A stretch of 64,000 nucleotides of DNA from Thiomargarita sp. (GTDB lineage: Bacteria > Pseudomonadota > Gammaproteobacteria > Beggiatoales > Beggiatoaceae), in contig DYNN01000005.1 in NCBI GenBank assembly GCA_020721045.1, forward strand, positions 1 through 64,000. The letters are read 5' to 3'. Of the stretch, positions 1 through 9,519 are shown one piece after another. Below the pieces are notes generated by a model. It saw nothing but the letters and a program-made list of their open reading frames with translations, did not search any database and was not told where the DNA came from. Position numbers and translations under genes: made by a program. Position 1 is the first letter of the stretch; the number at the start of each line of letters is the position of its first letter.

Positions 1-14
1 CAGAAAGCGAATTA

Positions 15-326
15 TCAAATACATACATTTAAATATGTTTTTTGAAGCAGCGTAGAATTTTCTGCCTCCCGTTGCGTTTGATAACCAGGTACTAAATCCA
101 ATAATTCATGGAGATAGTCAAAACCCAGATATTCAATCTGTTGCCGATTAAACACGGTAACGGCTGACGGCACTGTTTGCAAAGATTCGCTAATCAAAGT
201 GGAACCCGTAATCGAAACTTGCATCAGTTCTTCAAGACTCATTTTTAATAATTGATTGATATCATATTCATCCGCCTGCACAGAAAAGATAAGTAGACCA
301 GCTAACCAAAAAATCTTTTGATTCAT
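15..326 (-). pseudogene. Truncated TonB-dependent receptor, signal peptide and start of plug domain only
   Basis: The chosen ATG at 326 has an AAGGAATT-type ribosome site just upstream and begins a signal peptide (MNQKIFWLAGLLIFSVQA). Then come the short acidic segment and the plug-domain opening typical of TonB-dependent outer-membrane receptors (SLEELMQVSITGS, then VPSAVTVFNRQQIEYLGF and LLDLVPGYQTQ). After about 90 residues the homology stops and the frame ends in tandem stops at 10-17, so only about 100 of the usual 650 or more residues are encoded. The other frames in the last 60 bases do not obviously resume the family. It is either a pseudogene cut by an insertion or frameshift, or a decayed remnant continuing off the window. 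Confidence 0.6.
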
Positions 327-355
327 ATAATTCCTTAAAATGAAAAAATAGTACA

Positions 356-401
356 TAGGTTGGGTTGGAAAGAAAACCCAGCATATGAAATCAAGGAATC
401 A
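356..401. repeat. Intergenic repeat, copy 1
   Basis: Bases 377-401 match 6545-6569 at 21 of 25 positions in the same orientation. The adjoining 356-384, read on the minus strand (ATGCTGGGTTTT...CCAACCCAACCTA), resembles 6619-6653. Both copies therefore combine the same two motifs around a gene end. The stretch lies between the broken receptor and the MITE and contains no gene. Confidence 0.5.
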
Positions 402-427
402 ATAATTCTTAATTTAATCATACACAA

Positions 428-557
428 TGAAACCTTTGCACAAGTAAGCACAATTTGTTATATTACAATCAGTTAGCAAAATCAAGCAAAAATATCACAA
501 TCGATTGTTTTTACCAACATTTTGACAGAATTATGGCTGATTCGTGCAAAGGTTTCA
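428..557. mobile_element. MITE-like element, 130 bp, 14-bp perfect terminal inverted repeats
   Basis: TGAAACCTTTGCAC at 428-441 is perfectly repeated in inverted orientation (GTGCAAAGGTTTCA) at 544-557. The 102-bp interior has no credible gene. The minus-strand frame crossing it (482-688) looks like read-through of repeat sequence. Size and ends fit a non-autonomous miniature transposon; the parent family is not identified. No clear target duplication is visible. It occupies much of the 330-786 non-coding stretch upstream of the AGCS symporter. Confidence 0.6.
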
Positions 558-786
558 CAGATATTTTTCCAAAAAGCACAGCAAAACATTTTTGACCACT
601 TGATTAACAAAATCGAATGAAGGTTTGAAAATCTGCCTGATAATCGTAATCGTTTAGGGGGATTAAATTGAGAATTGCTGTGTGCCATCTGATGAAGTTT
701 TGCTTTTCAAAGATAAATGAATCGGTTATTTTAAGCGCGTTACTTTTGACTCTCTTCATTTACTTAATTTTAATTACGGAAAAAAT

Positions 787-2157
787 ATGGAAGAATTACA
801 CGCTTTGCTTGATTATTTGACCGATGTCACCGGAACGCTGGCAGGTTATGCTTGGGGAATTCCTTCAGTTGTATTACTCGTTGGTACCGGTATTTATCTC
901 ACTTTTCGCTTAAGATTCATTCAATTACGTGGATTTACTCATTCTATTGCCATTATTTCAGGTAAATATAACAATCCTAACGATCCCGGCGAAGTTTCAC
1001 ATGCACAAGCCCTTTTTACTGCATTATCAGCGACAATTGGTACAGGTAATATTGCCGGCGTTGCCACTGCAATTGCTTTTGGCGGACCGGGTGCCGTTTT
1101 TTGGATGTGGTTGACTGCATTTGTGGGCATGGCAACTAAATATACGTCTTGTACTTTAGCGGTTAAATACCGCACCATCCATCCCAATGGCGAAGTCTCT
1201 GGTGGACCGATGTACACTTTGCGTGACGGTCTGAATATGCCTATTTTAGGAGGCGTTTTTGCGCTCTTTACTCTCATTGCTTCTTTTGGAATTGGCAACA
1301 TGGTACAAGCGAATTCAATGATTGATGGCTTAACCTATACATTTCCACATATTGGCGAATATAAATTAATGTTGGGTATTGGATTTGCGGCTATTGTTGG
1401 GCTTGTCGTACTTGGCGGAATTCGTCGTATTGCAAACTTTGCAACCGTGATTGTGCCGTTTATGGCAATCGTTTACTGTGGAGCAGCTTTACTGATATTG
1501 TTTTTAAATTACGATAAAATTCCAGCGGCTTTTATTACAATTTTCAATCATGCTTTAAACCCTTGGGCAGCCGGTGGTGGTGCAATTGGTGCAGCGATTC
1601 AATATGGGGTGGCAAGAGGTGTTTTTTCTAACGAAGCAGGTTTAGGATCATCACCAATGGCACACGCCGCAGCTCGGACACATGAACCGGTAAGACAAGG
1701 ATTTGTTGCCATGATGGAACCCTTTGTTGACACCATTATCGTTTGCTCAATGACTGCTTTAGTGATTGTCGTCATGGGTTCTTGGGGGGCTAATCGACCA
1801 GAAGATTTAGTAGGGGCTTCTTTAGCTGCTTATGCGTTTGAACAACAGTTAGGCGTTGCTGGAGCGTGGGTAGTTAGTTTTGGCTTAACATTTTTTAGTT
1901 TTTCAACAATTGTTGCATGGTGTTATTATGGCGATCGCAGTGCTGAATTTTTGTTTGGTGAAAAAGCAATTTTGCCTTATCGCATTATTTACACCATTTT
2001 AGTTGTTGTCGGTGCTTATATTCCTTTGAAATTGGTATGGAACTTTGCTGACATTGCTAATATTCTCATGGCAATTCCAAATTTAATTAGTTTGATTTTA
2101 TTAGCCGGTTTAGTGAAAAAACTCAGTGACGACTATATTGAACGTGGAAAAACGTAA
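787..2157 (+). CDS. AGCS-family sodium:alanine (amino acid) symporter
   Basis: This 456-residue inner-membrane protein has about ten hydrophobic helices and the hallmark stretches of the alanine/glycine:cation symporter family (AlsT/YaaJ/DagA): SATIGTGNIAGVATAI near residue 80, GGPMYTLRDGL near 140, and AIQYGVARGVFSNEAGLGSS followed by PMAHAAARTHEPVRQG near 275-305. The family co-transports alanine or glycine with Na+. Length is normal for the family. The ATG follows a GGAAAAAAT ribosome site. The gene stands alone, with a hairpin after its stop, and faces ychF. The exact substrate cannot be told from sequence. Confidence 0.92.
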   Translation: MEELHALLDYLTDVTGTLAGYAWGIPSVVLLVGTGIYLTFRLRFIQLRGFTHSIAIISGKYNNPNDPGEVSHAQALFTALSATIGTGNIAGVATAIAFGGPGAVFWMWLTAFVGMATKYTSCTLAVKYRTIHPNGEVSGGPMYTLRDGLNMPILGGVFALFTLIASFGIGNMVQANSMIDGLTYTFPHIGEYKLMLGIGFAAIVGLVVLGGIRRIANFATVIVPFMAIVYCGAALLILFLNYDKIPAAFITIFNHALNPWAAGGGAIGAAIQYGVARGVFSNEAGLGSSPMAHAAARTHEPVRQGFVAMMEPFVDTIIVCSMTALVIVVMGSWGANRPEDLVGASLAAYAFEQQLGVAGAWVVSFGLTFFSFSTIVAWCYYGDRSAEFLFGEKAILPYRIIYTILVVVGAYIPLKLVWNFADIANILMAIPNLISLILLAGLVKKLSDDYIERGKT

Positions 2158-2171
2158 TTAAGTTCGATTTA

Positions 2172-2202
2172 ACAACACGGTTAACCTCATTATCCGTGTT
2201 GT
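2172..2202. terminator. Bidirectional hairpin between the AGCS gene and ychF
   Basis: ACAACACGG (2172-2180) pairs with CCGTGTTGT (2194-2202), a 9-bp stem with a 13-nt loop. It lies in the 54-bp gap between two convergent genes. The following T-rich stretch is interrupted, so termination is likely but not strongly canonical. Confidence 0.5.
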
Positions 2203-2211
2203 ATCAATCTC

Positions 2212-3303
2212 TTATACGTTAAACCGAAAATGCATTACATCACCTTCTTGCACTAAATATTCCTTACCTTCTAATCGCCATTTACCGGCTTCTTTTGCAC
2301 CGGCTTCTCCCTTATAAGCCACAAAATCCTCATATCCAATCACTTCAGCACGAATAAAGCCACGTTCAAAATCGGTATGAATAACAGCCGCCGCTTGTGG
2401 TGCAGTTGCGCCGCCGCGTACAGTCCACGCCCTCACTTCTTTCACACCCGCAGTAAAATAAGTTTGTAAACCCAATAAGCGATAACCAGCGTGAATCACC
2501 CGATTTAATCCAGTTTCCGATAAACCCATAGAAGCTAAAAATTCATCTCGTTCTTCACTGGACAAAGCGACTAATTCTGCTTCTGTTGCCGCACAAACCG
2601 GTACAACAACCGCATTTTCACGTTTAGCCAATTCTTGTACCTGTGTCAAATAGGGATTGTTAGTAAATCCGTCTTCTGAAACGTTGGCAATATACAAAGT
2701 AGGTTTAGTCGTTAACAAATGTAATTCGCGCAACCACGCTTGTTCTTGCTCATTACTTGCAAGCGAGCGTGCAGGTTGTCCGCTGTCAAGATGACTATAA
2801 AGTCGTTCAAAAAATTGTTTTTGGATAATCAATTCTTTATTACCACTTTTGGCATTTTTGCCCGCTCTTTGAATTGCCCGTTCTGCAGTGTCTAAATCAG
2901 CCAATCCCAATTCAGTATTGATCACCTCAATATCCGCTAAGGGATTAATTTTGCCAACAACATGAATCACATCATCATTATCAAAACAACGTACAACGTG
3001 TGCAATTGCTTGAGTTTCACGGATATTGGCTAGAAATTTATTGCCTAATCCTTCACCTTTGGAAGCACCCGCTACTAAACCAGCAATATCAACAAATTCC
3101 ATCGTTGTCGGAATGATTTTTTGCGGTTTTACAATCGTCGCCAATACGTCCAGCCGTGCATCAGGCATTGCTACCACACCCACATGCGGATCAATCGTGC
3201 AAAAAGGATAGTTTTCTGCTTGTACTTCAGCATTGGTTAATGCATTGAATAATGTTGATTTACCGACATTTGGCAAACCAACAATGCCACATTTAAAGCC
3301 CAT
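2212..3303 (-). CDS. ychF: YchF/Obg-like ribosome-binding ATPase
   Basis: The 363-residue protein matches YchF length and architecture. An OBG-type G domain opens with [15 protein letters not shown] (Walker A, residues 8-22) and [21 protein letters not shown] (switch/G3, about 70-90). A coiled-coil hairpin follows (about 130-200). A C-terminal TGS domain ends [19 protein letters not shown]. YchF binds ATP in preference to GTP and associates with the 70S ribosome; it is linked to stress and translation control. It is transcribed in the same direction as, and 59 bp after, cysS. No strong Shine-Dalgarno is seen, but the start is fixed by the conserved N terminus. Confidence 0.96.
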   Translation of the reverse strand: MGFKCGIVGLPNVGKSTLFNALTNAEVQAENYPFCTIDPHVGVVAMPDARLDVLATIVKPQKIIPTTMEFVDIAGLVAGASKGEGLGNKFLANIRETQAIAHVVRCFDNDDVIHVVGKINPLADIEVINTELGLADLDTAERAIQRAGKNAKSGNKELIIQKQFFERLYSHLDSGQPARSLASNEQEQAWLRELHLLTTKPTLYIANVSEDGFTNNPYLTQVQELAKRENAVVVPVCAATEAELVALSSEERDEFLASMGLSETGLNRVIHAGYRLLGLQTYFTAGVKEVRAWTVRGGATAPQAAAVIHTDFERGFIRAEVIGYEDFVAYKGEAGAKEAGKWRLEGKEYLVQEGDVMHFRFNV

Positions 3304-3362
3304 GAGTAATTTTTAATCAATCAGTTGTAAAGTTAATTATCTTTGGAAAGATAACCGTGAAT

Positions 3363-4742
3363 TTATTCCTTGCGCCAAATTGTACCCTTGGCACTGTCTT
3401 CTAGTATAATGCCTTGGGCTTTCAATACGTCACGAATACGATCAGATTCAGCCCAATTTTTATTTTGACGCGCTGCGTTACGTTCAGCAATAAATTGTTC
3501 AATCATTTCAGTAGATAAGCTATGTTCTGCTGATTGAAAATAACATTCAGGATCAGTTTGCAATAAACCCAAGAGTCCACCGAGCATAGTTAATTCATTA
3601 GCTAATACAATAGCTTGTGCTTGATTATCAACACGCAATCGATTAATTTCACGCGCTAATTCAAATAAAATTGCCAACGCTTCTGGCGTATTAAAATCAT
3701 CTTGCATAACCTCATGAAAACGTTGACGATATTCTTCATTTGGGCACGGTATATGGGTTAAAGTTAAGCCGCGCAATGCAGTATATAAACGATCTAAACT
3801 CTGTTTTGCAGTATCCAATTGTTGATCGGAATAATTTAGCGGGCTGCGATAATGGCTGGCTAAAATAAAATAGCGCACCACTTCAGGACGATAGCGATCA
3901 AGCACTTCACGTACAGTAAAAAAGTTGCCTAAAGATTTCGACATTTTTTCTTCATTAATGCGCACAAAACCGTTATGCATCCATAAATTTACAAAAGGTT
4001 CACCCGTTGCACCTTCAGATTGAGCGATTTCATTTTCATGATGAGGAAATTGTAAATCCATTCCACCGCCATGAATATCAAAATGATTACCTAGATGGCA
4101 AGTTGACATCGCTGAACATTCAATATGCCAACCCGGTCTGCCCGCTCCCCAAGGCGAATCCCAGCTGGGTTCATTGGGTTTAGCCGTTTTCCACAACACA
4201 AAATCCATCGGGTCTTGCTTAGCCGTATCCACTTCAACCCGTTCGCCAGCGCGCAATTCTTCTAACCGTTTGCCTGATAATTTACCATAGTCTTTAAATT
4301 GATTGACTGCATAATAAACATCACTCATCTGCGCCCTTTGATAGGCATAGCCTTTATCGATTAAATGTTGAATCATGTTAATGATTTCTGTGATAAAATA
4401 CGTTGCACGCGGTTCATGATCGGGACGCAACACGCCCAAAGCATCGGCATCTTCATGCATGATTTGAATGAAATATTCTGTTAATGATTGAATTGTTTCA
4501 CCTTTTTCATGTGCTCGTTTAATGATTTTATCGTCTATGTCGGTAATATTTCGTACATAAGTCACTTGATAACCTAAAGCACGAAAATAACGAACAACCA
4601 TGTCAAATACAACCATCACGCGCGCATGACCTAAATGACAATAATCATAAACTGTCATACCGCAAACATAGAGGTTGACAACATTTGGTGTAATTGGGGT
4701 AAATGTTTCTTTTTGCTTAGTTAGTGTGTTATAAATTAGCAT
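3363..4742 (-). CDS. cysS: Cysteine-tRNA ligase
   Basis: This 459-residue class I aminoacyl-tRNA synthetase charges tRNA-Cys. Visible signatures are the [16 protein letters not shown] segment (zinc Cys plus the HIGH-like HLGH motif, residues 28-43), [10 protein letters not shown] with further zinc ligands, [14 protein letters not shown], and the KMSKS loop [14 protein letters not shown]. The C-terminal anticodon region ends near full length (family about 460). The ATG begins [12 protein letters not shown], the usual N terminus. It diverges from the cyclase gene across a 50-bp gap. Confidence 0.97.
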   Translation of the reverse strand: MLIYNTLTKQKETFTPITPNVVNLYVCGMTVYDYCHLGHARVMVVFDMVVRYFRALGYQVTYVRNITDIDDKIIKRAHEKGETIQSLTEYFIQIMHEDADALGVLRPDHEPRATYFITEIINMIQHLIDKGYAYQRAQMSDVYYAVNQFKDYGKLSGKRLEELRAGERVEVDTAKQDPMDFVLWKTAKPNEPSWDSPWGAGRPGWHIECSAMSTCHLGNHFDIHGGGMDLQFPHHENEIAQSEGATGEPFVNLWMHNGFVRINEEKMSKSLGNFFTVREVLDRYRPEVVRYFILASHYRSPLNYSDQQLDTAKQSLDRLYTALRGLTLTHIPCPNEEYRQRFHEVMQDDFNTPEALAILFELAREINRLRVDNQAQAIVLANELTMLGGLLGLLQTDPECYFQSAEHSLSTEMIEQFIAERNAARQNKNWAESDRIRDVLKAQGIILEDSAKGTIWRKE

Positions 4743-4792
4743 ATGATTTTAAAATAGAGAAAAATAATTAATAACTTACAAGAATAATTAAA

Positions 4793-5899
4793 ATGATAAG
4801 ATCGAATTTATTGCAGTTAGTGCTGCGTGAACAAAATTTAGGCTATATTTTGACACAACCAGAGTTAAATGTGTTGGAATACAATGGTCATGATTCAATA
4901 TTTATGGCACATGTTGCGCACGACACGCTTAATTTGTTCGATCTTGTTCCTGAATTGGTAGGTTGTGAAGATATTATTACTGATGTGTTAGCTGGCGATT
5001 TACCTGAATTTGAATTAGATAATTTAAATCGAAGTGCTTCAGAAGAAGAAATTTATTATATTACAGTTAAATTATTGCGTTATCTTGATGAAACGACTCA
5101 AACAGCTTTATTATTAGTATTACTCACAGATACTTCACAATGGACGCGCATTCAACATACGCTCACGCAACAACGTAACGAATTAAGCTTATTAAAACAA
5201 AGTGTTGTCGACACCAATCAACGATTAGAATTTATTTTACAACATTATGTGCCACAAGAAGTCAGTCATGCTTTACTGGAAAAACGGATATTGCCCGAAT
5301 TAGGGGGAGAATTACGTCAAATTTCAATTTTATTTGCTGATTTACGTAATTTTACCAGCACCAGTGAAAAATATGCCCCGAATGAAGTGATGGAATTTTT
5401 ACATGTGTGCATGGATATTGCCACTACAGCGATTGCAGAGGCGGGTGGTGTTGTGGTTAATTTTATGGGAGATGCCGTCATGGCTTTATTTAATGCACCT
5501 AATGAAAGACCCGATCATGCCAAGCGTGCAGTAAGAGCAGGTTTAACTTTACAAGCCATGATGCGAGCTAGCAGAATTCAACAAGAAAAAGAACAGCTTG
5601 ATGTCCCATTTTATTTTGGTGTAGGAATTAATACGGGCAATGCCTTAGTCGGAAATGTTGGTGCACAATGGCATTACCAATACACAGCAATTGGAGATTC
5701 TGTCAATGTTGCTTCACGCATTTGTAGCCACGCCAGAGCTGGAGAATTGTTAATAGGTCCAGAAACCTACGAAGCGGTTAAAGATTTTGTATTTGCCAAC
5801 CCATTGGCGCCCATCAAATTTAAAGGTAAAAGCCAAGAATTAACAATTTATCAGATTTTACAAATGAAAGATGAAGATTTATCAAAACAAATTGGTTAA
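4793..5899 (+). CDS. PAS-like/class III adenylate or guanylate cyclase
   Basis: Residues 1-135 look like a PAS-type sensor ending in a PAC-like TDTSQWTRIQHTL. A coiled linker (about 135-165) follows, then a class III cyclase domain (170-360) with ISILFADLRNFTSTSE (first metal Asp), NFMGDAVMALFNAP (second metal Asp) and YTAIGDSVNVASRI. There is no signal peptide or membrane helix, so it is cytoplasmic. The position that is normally Lys in bacterial adenylate cyclases (DKFMGDAVMA) is Asn here (VNFMGDAVMA), so base specificity is uncertain. It probably converts ATP or GTP to the cyclic nucleotide in response to a signal bound by the N-terminal domain. Confidence 0.85.
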   Translation: MIRSNLLQLVLREQNLGYILTQPELNVLEYNGHDSIFMAHVAHDTLNLFDLVPELVGCEDIITDVLAGDLPEFELDNLNRSASEEEIYYITVKLLRYLDETTQTALLLVLLTDTSQWTRIQHTLTQQRNELSLLKQSVVDTNQRLEFILQHYVPQEVSHALLEKRILPELGGELRQISILFADLRNFTSTSEKYAPNEVMEFLHVCMDIATTAIAEAGGVVVNFMGDAVMALFNAPNERPDHAKRAVRAGLTLQAMMRASRIQQEKEQLDVPFYFGVGINTGNALVGNVGAQWHYQYTAIGDSVNVASRICSHARAGELLIGPETYEAVKDFVFANPLAPIKFKGKSQELTIYQILQMKDEDLSKQIG

Positions 5900-5924
5900 T
5901 CCGGACAGCACGTAGGAGCAGAAC

Positions 5925-6149
5925 ATGTATTTCGCTATAAAAGCCATTTATGAAAACGGGCAGGTGATTCTACAAGAACCCGCACCAACTGTTGAAAGAA
6001 CTCAGGTTGTTGTCATGTTTATTAATGATGCGGTAGTAAAAGCATCTTCGCTTGCCAAAGGGGTAAAAATTGGTAGTTTAGTCGAAAAAGGCTATAAAAT
6101 TTCTGATGATTTCAATCAACCGCTAGCTGATTTAAGCGAGTATATGTAA
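5925..6149 (+). CDS. Small antitoxin-like protein partnered with a PIN toxin
   Basis: The 74-residue protein begins MYFAIKAIYENGQVILQEPAP, a beta-rich opening found in short VapB-like/DUF-type antitoxins. Its basic-to-acidic tail, DDFNQPLADLSEYM, is the kind that wraps a PIN toxin. AGGAG precedes the ATG by 9 bases. Its stop overlaps the start of the following PIN gene by one base (TAATG), a translational coupling typical of type II toxin-antitoxin operons. It likely neutralises the toxin and represses its own promoter. The function is inferred from context more than from homology. Confidence 0.7.
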   Translation: MYFAIKAIYENGQVILQEPAPTVERTQVVVMFINDAVVKASSLAKGVKIGSLVEKGYKISDDFNQPLADLSEYM

Positions 6150-6544
6150 TGCGGTATTTGGTAGATACACAAATCTTTATTTGGACATTAATTAGCCCAG
6201 AGAAGCTCTTAATGTCAACTCGTCAAATTTTGCAAAATAATGAAATTTTTGTCAGCCAAGTCAGTTTGTTTGAAATTGCCATTAAACAAAAAATAGGTAA
6301 ATTACCAGAATTTCCATTAACGATTGCATTATTGGCTGAACGTATTGAACAAGATAATTTTAATTTATTACCTATAACGACAAATCATATCGGCTCATAT
6401 GATTCTATTCCGTTGTTAGAAAATCATCGCGATCCTTTTGACCGCTTATTATTGGCAATTGCATTGAGTGAAAATATGCCAATTATTTCCTCTGATGCAA
6501 ATTTTGCGTATTATAAGTCATACATTCAGTTTGTTGAAAATTAG
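6149..6544 (+). CDS. PIN-domain toxin, VapC type
   Basis: The 131-residue PIN-fold ribonuclease has the acidic residues that bind Mg2+ in place: YLVDTQIFIW (Asp at 6), VSQVSLFEIAIKQKIGKL (Glu near 45), and HRDPFDRLLLAIA (Asp residues near 94-97), ending IISSDANFAYY (last Asp). VapC toxins cleave tRNA or rRNA when freed from their antitoxin. It overlaps the antitoxin stop by one nucleotide. Length and motifs are normal, so the module appears intact. Confidence 0.9.
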   Translation: MRYLVDTQIFIWTLISPEKLLMSTRQILQNNEIFVSQVSLFEIAIKQKIGKLPEFPLTIALLAERIEQDNFNLLPITTNHIGSYDSIPLLENHRDPFDRLLLAIALSENMPIISSDANFAYYKSYIQFVEN

Positions 6545-6653
6545 CCCAACATATGAGATCAAAGAGTCAGAGTAGTGATTTATTCTTAGGTTAGAATAAA
6601 AATTTTAATTATTTAAAAATGCTGGGTTTCCGCAAACTGCAACCTAGTCTACG
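6545..6653. repeat. Intergenic repeat, copy 2
   Basis: Starting one base after the vapC-like stop, 6545-6569 repeats 377-401 (21/25 identical). 6619-6653 (ATGCTGGGTTTCC...AACCTAGTCTACG) matches, in inverted form, the sequence beside copy 1. The 130-bp gap has no gene of its own. Confidence 0.5.
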
Positions 6654-6674
6654 AATTTTATCAAGATACTTAAT

Positions 6675-7385
6675 ATGCAAAAAGAAAGAATTTGTCCGAT
6701 ATGCAATTGGCAAGGTGAAAAATTTTTACCTAATAACCTCAATTTTTCTCATGATGAAAGTAGACGAGTTTCAGGTGAATGTAAATGCCCAATCTGTGAC
6801 AGTCGACCTCGTCATAGAGCCGCTATGTTATTGTTACAACGATTAAATTTACCGCAATCCAATCGTCGTATTTTACATGTTGCACCCGAAAAATTTCTAT
6901 TTAACTATTTTAATACCAAAAATCCGACTGATTACCAGAAAATAGACAAATATATTGAACAATATCCAGCAAATACCGTATCTCAGATGGATTTGATTGA
7001 TATTCAATTCCCTGATAATACGTTTAATTTCGCTTTTTGTTCCCATGTATTAGAGCATATTCCTGATGATAAAAAAGCCATGAGCGAATTGTTCCGTGTG
7101 CTAGCACCCAAAGGCATTGCTGTTTTGATGGTTCCTATTTATCCTATTGAAAAAACAGCGGATTTATATGAAAAAGGACCTGATTCTATGGGACATGTTC
7201 ACCAACCCGGTCTCGATTATTTCCAACGCTATCGAGAAACTGGTTTTGCGGTGGATGTCTACGCGCTTGATAAATTTTATGATCCTGAACAATATGGCTT
7301 ACGTATTGGTTGGGATAAAATCGCGGTTTGTTATAAACCAAAAAATAAAGTCACCGGTTTATTTCGTCGATTACGCCATTATTAA
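6675..7385 (+). CDS. SAM-dependent methyltransferase with N-terminal zinc-ribbon-like Cys pairs
   Basis: The 236-residue protein starts with two Cys pairs (ICPICNWQGEKF and CKCPICDSRPRHR, residues 6-45), likely a small zinc-binding unit. A class I methyltransferase fold follows: RRILHVAPEKFLFNYF, then MDLIDIQFPDNTFNFAFCSHVLEHIPDD, the acidic/post-I motif of ubiE-like enzymes, and LFRVLAPKGIAVLMVPI. This protein type often sits in polysaccharide or surface-glycan regions, but the acceptor is unknown. It may be co-transcribed with the lipoprotein gene 23 bp downstream. No strong ribosome site is visible. Confidence 0.8.
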   Translation: MQKERICPICNWQGEKFLPNNLNFSHDESRRVSGECKCPICDSRPRHRAAMLLLQRLNLPQSNRRILHVAPEKFLFNYFNTKNPTDYQKIDKYIEQYPANTVSQMDLIDIQFPDNTFNFAFCSHVLEHIPDDKKAMSELFRVLAPKGIAVLMVPIYPIEKTADLYEKGPDSMGHVHQPGLDYFQRYRETGFAVDVYALDKFYDPEQYGLRIGWDKIAVCYKPKNKVTGLFRRLRHY

Positions 7386-7408
7386 TTATTCACTACAACT
7401 TTTAAAAC

Positions 7409-8632
7409 ATGTCAACTAAAAATTATCAAATCATCTTTCTACTAATATGGCTATCTGCGTGTAGCAATAATGCTCAACAGACGGGAAAAACTAATTCATC
7501 AGAATCACCGCAACCCACGCCTGATCATCACTTTACAATACAAGCTGTTAACACATTGCCTATCACTTCAGCACATATTGTTGACAGCGGATTTATGACT
7601 TGTTTTCCTAATAATATAGTGACGACTGAAAATTTACCTGTTTATTGTAAAACGTCAGCTGTTGCTTATTATGACAATACTTTAATTTTTGCGAGTGACG
7701 AACCCATTACTGGTGAGCAACGTTCTGCCGTTTTCACCATGCAATATACCGATCATCGATTACATGCTTTAACTTATTTAACCAATTCTATTTTTGTTAA
7801 TACAATGGGTTATAGCGATTTTGCTTTAACGCCAGATGGACACTATTTGATTGCAACCACCAGTTTTGATCGGATTAAAGAAAATTCAGTTGAATGGAAT
7901 AATTACAACTCTGTTTTGATGTGGCGTACTAATGATCCCAATACAGTACAAATAATTTCACCAACAACAATCGAAAATGTGACCAGTTCCATTGGGTTAC
8001 GAGACAAATTAGCTTATAGTTTAGGTAATGATGAATACCCCAACGGCATTCCCTATTTTAAAATCGAAGGGTTAGCTGTTATTCCAGGAAATAAACTACT
8101 TTTTGGTGTGGGAGAAGAGGGCATAAATTATGAAGATTTTGAACCCGTTATTAAAATTATTGCCGTTTCCTACACTATTGAAGAGGATACTTTGCTGTTA
8201 GCCGATGATTTTCAAGTCGTTTATAATCATAATCCCAGCACAATTGCGGCATTAAAATATCCGATGGCATTGTCAGGACTTGAATACGATAAATACCATG
8301 ATCAATTACTTATATTAACTCGCGCGGTTAAAACTATTCCTTCTGACAGTTTAGAAACGCTTTTATGGGCATTACCAATTAGAGATTTAGACGCAGTTAA
8401 GCCAGCGAGTTTACTGATGAATGGTGATGATAAACCGTTGATTTTTAGAAATAAAGCAGAAGATATTACTTTATTAGATGCGTATACTGCATTCGTGATT
8501 CACGATGACGAATTTGTTCTAGATATACCGACAGTTGATAATGGTCATATTGAACGCTATCCTAATCAAGCCGCTTATTCAGTGATTAATTTAATGGCGG
8601 ATACTACTTATACCCCATTGAAAATTAAATAA
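7409..8632 (+). CDS. Lipoprotein of unknown function
   Basis: The 407-residue protein has a lipoprotein signal peptide: a short basic start, a hydrophobic run (IIFLLIWL) and the lipobox LSAC with Cys near 18. It is probably acylated and anchored in the periplasm or outer membrane. A low-complexity linker (SSESPQPTPD) leads to a beta-rich body with repeated FALTPDGHYLIATTSFD-like and PGNKLLFGVGEEGINYED-like stretches suggestive of a beta-propeller. Which family it belongs to is not recognised. It follows the methyltransferase by 23 bp on the same strand. Confidence 0.65.
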   Translation: MSTKNYQIIFLLIWLSACSNNAQQTGKTNSSESPQPTPDHHFTIQAVNTLPITSAHIVDSGFMTCFPNNIVTTENLPVYCKTSAVAYYDNTLIFASDEPITGEQRSAVFTMQYTDHRLHALTYLTNSIFVNTMGYSDFALTPDGHYLIATTSFDRIKENSVEWNNYNSVLMWRTNDPNTVQIISPTTIENVTSSIGLRDKLAYSLGNDEYPNGIPYFKIEGLAVIPGNKLLFGVGEEGINYEDFEPVIKIIAVSYTIEEDTLLLADDFQVVYNHNPSTIAALKYPMALSGLEYDKYHDQLLILTRAVKTIPSDSLETLLWALPIRDLDAVKPASLLMNGDDKPLIFRNKAEDITLLDAYTAFVIHDDEFVLDIPTVDNGHIERYPNQAAYSVINLMADTTYTPLKIK

Positions 8633-8667
8633 TTCGTTGCCCTTAAATTTTATTTTGGAGATTATAA

Positions 8668-9489
8668 ATGACTGAATTAAAAGTTATTATTGAAGAAGCC
8701 TTTGAACGTCGCGCGGAAATAACACCACGCAATGTAACCCCTGAAGTTAAAAATGCAGTTTCTGAAGCAATTGATTTACTTGATAAAGGTACAATGAGAG
8801 TTGCAGAAAAGCAGCAAGATAAATGGATTGTAAACCAATGGCTCAAAAAAGCAGTATTACTCTCATTTCGCATTCAAGATAATGATGTAATTAAAGGCGG
8901 ATTTACCCACTATTACGACAAAGTTGCGCCTAAATATGCAGACATCAGCAGTCGTGAATTTCAACAACAAGGTGTACGCGTGGTGCCGCCGGCTTCTGCA
9001 CGCAAAGGGGCATATATTGCGCCCGGTGTTGTTTTGATGCCATCTTACGTGAATATCGGTGCTTATGTAGACAGTGGTACGATGGTAGACACTTGGGCAA
9101 CCGTGGGTTCATGCGCGCAAATTGGCAAAAATGTGCATTTATCCGGTGGTGTAGGGATTGGCGGCGTATTAGAACCCGTGCAAGCATCTCCAACAATTAT
9201 TGAAGACAATTGCTTTATTGGTGCGCGATCAGAAGTAGTTGAAGGCGTGATTGTCGGTGAAGGTGCTGTTATTTCTATGGGTGTTTACATTGGACAAAGC
9301 ACCAAAATTTACAATCGAGAAACCGGCGAAGTCAGTTATGGTTACATTCCACCCGGTTCAGTGGTTGTATCTGGCAATTTACCGGCTAAAAATGGTCAAT
9401 ACAGTTTATATTGCGCAGTTATCGTCAAACAAGTGGATGAAAAAACACGTAGTAAAGTGGGTATTAACGAATTATTAAGAGATATTTAG
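8668..9489 (+). CDS. dapD: 2,3,4,5-tetrahydropyridine-2,6-dicarboxylate N-succinyltransferase
   Basis: The 273-residue protein matches DapD in length. It has an N-terminal helical domain, then left-handed beta-helix hexapeptide repeats from about residue 105 ([28 protein letters not shown] in part, [45 protein letters not shown]), ending [18 protein letters not shown]. It succinylates tetrahydrodipicolinate in the lysine/diaminopimelate pathway, which lysA (15.2-16.5 kb) completes. TTTGGAG lies upstream of the ATG. Confidence 0.97.
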   Translation: MTELKVIIEEAFERRAEITPRNVTPEVKNAVSEAIDLLDKGTMRVAEKQQDKWIVNQWLKKAVLLSFRIQDNDVIKGGFTHYYDKVAPKYADISSREFQQQGVRVVPPASARKGAYIAPGVVLMPSYVNIGAYVDSGTMVDTWATVGSCAQIGKNVHLSGGVGIGGVLEPVQASPTIIEDNCFIGARSEVVEGVIVGEGAVISMGVYIGQSTKIYNRETGEVSYGYIPPGSVVVSGNLPAKNGQYSLYCAVIVKQVDEKTRSKVGINELLRDI

Positions 9490-9519
9490 GAAGAGGTAGA
9501 CGTAGGTCGGCAATCCTTT

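Noticed and set aside
482-688. 68-codon minus-strand frame upstream of the AGCS gene
   Set aside because: It runs through one end of the 130-bp MITE, has no ribosome site and no family resemblance; treated as repeat read-through.
939-1301. 120-codon antisense frame inside the AGCS gene
   Set aside because: Antisense shadow of a gene with strong family motifs; no start signal or homology.
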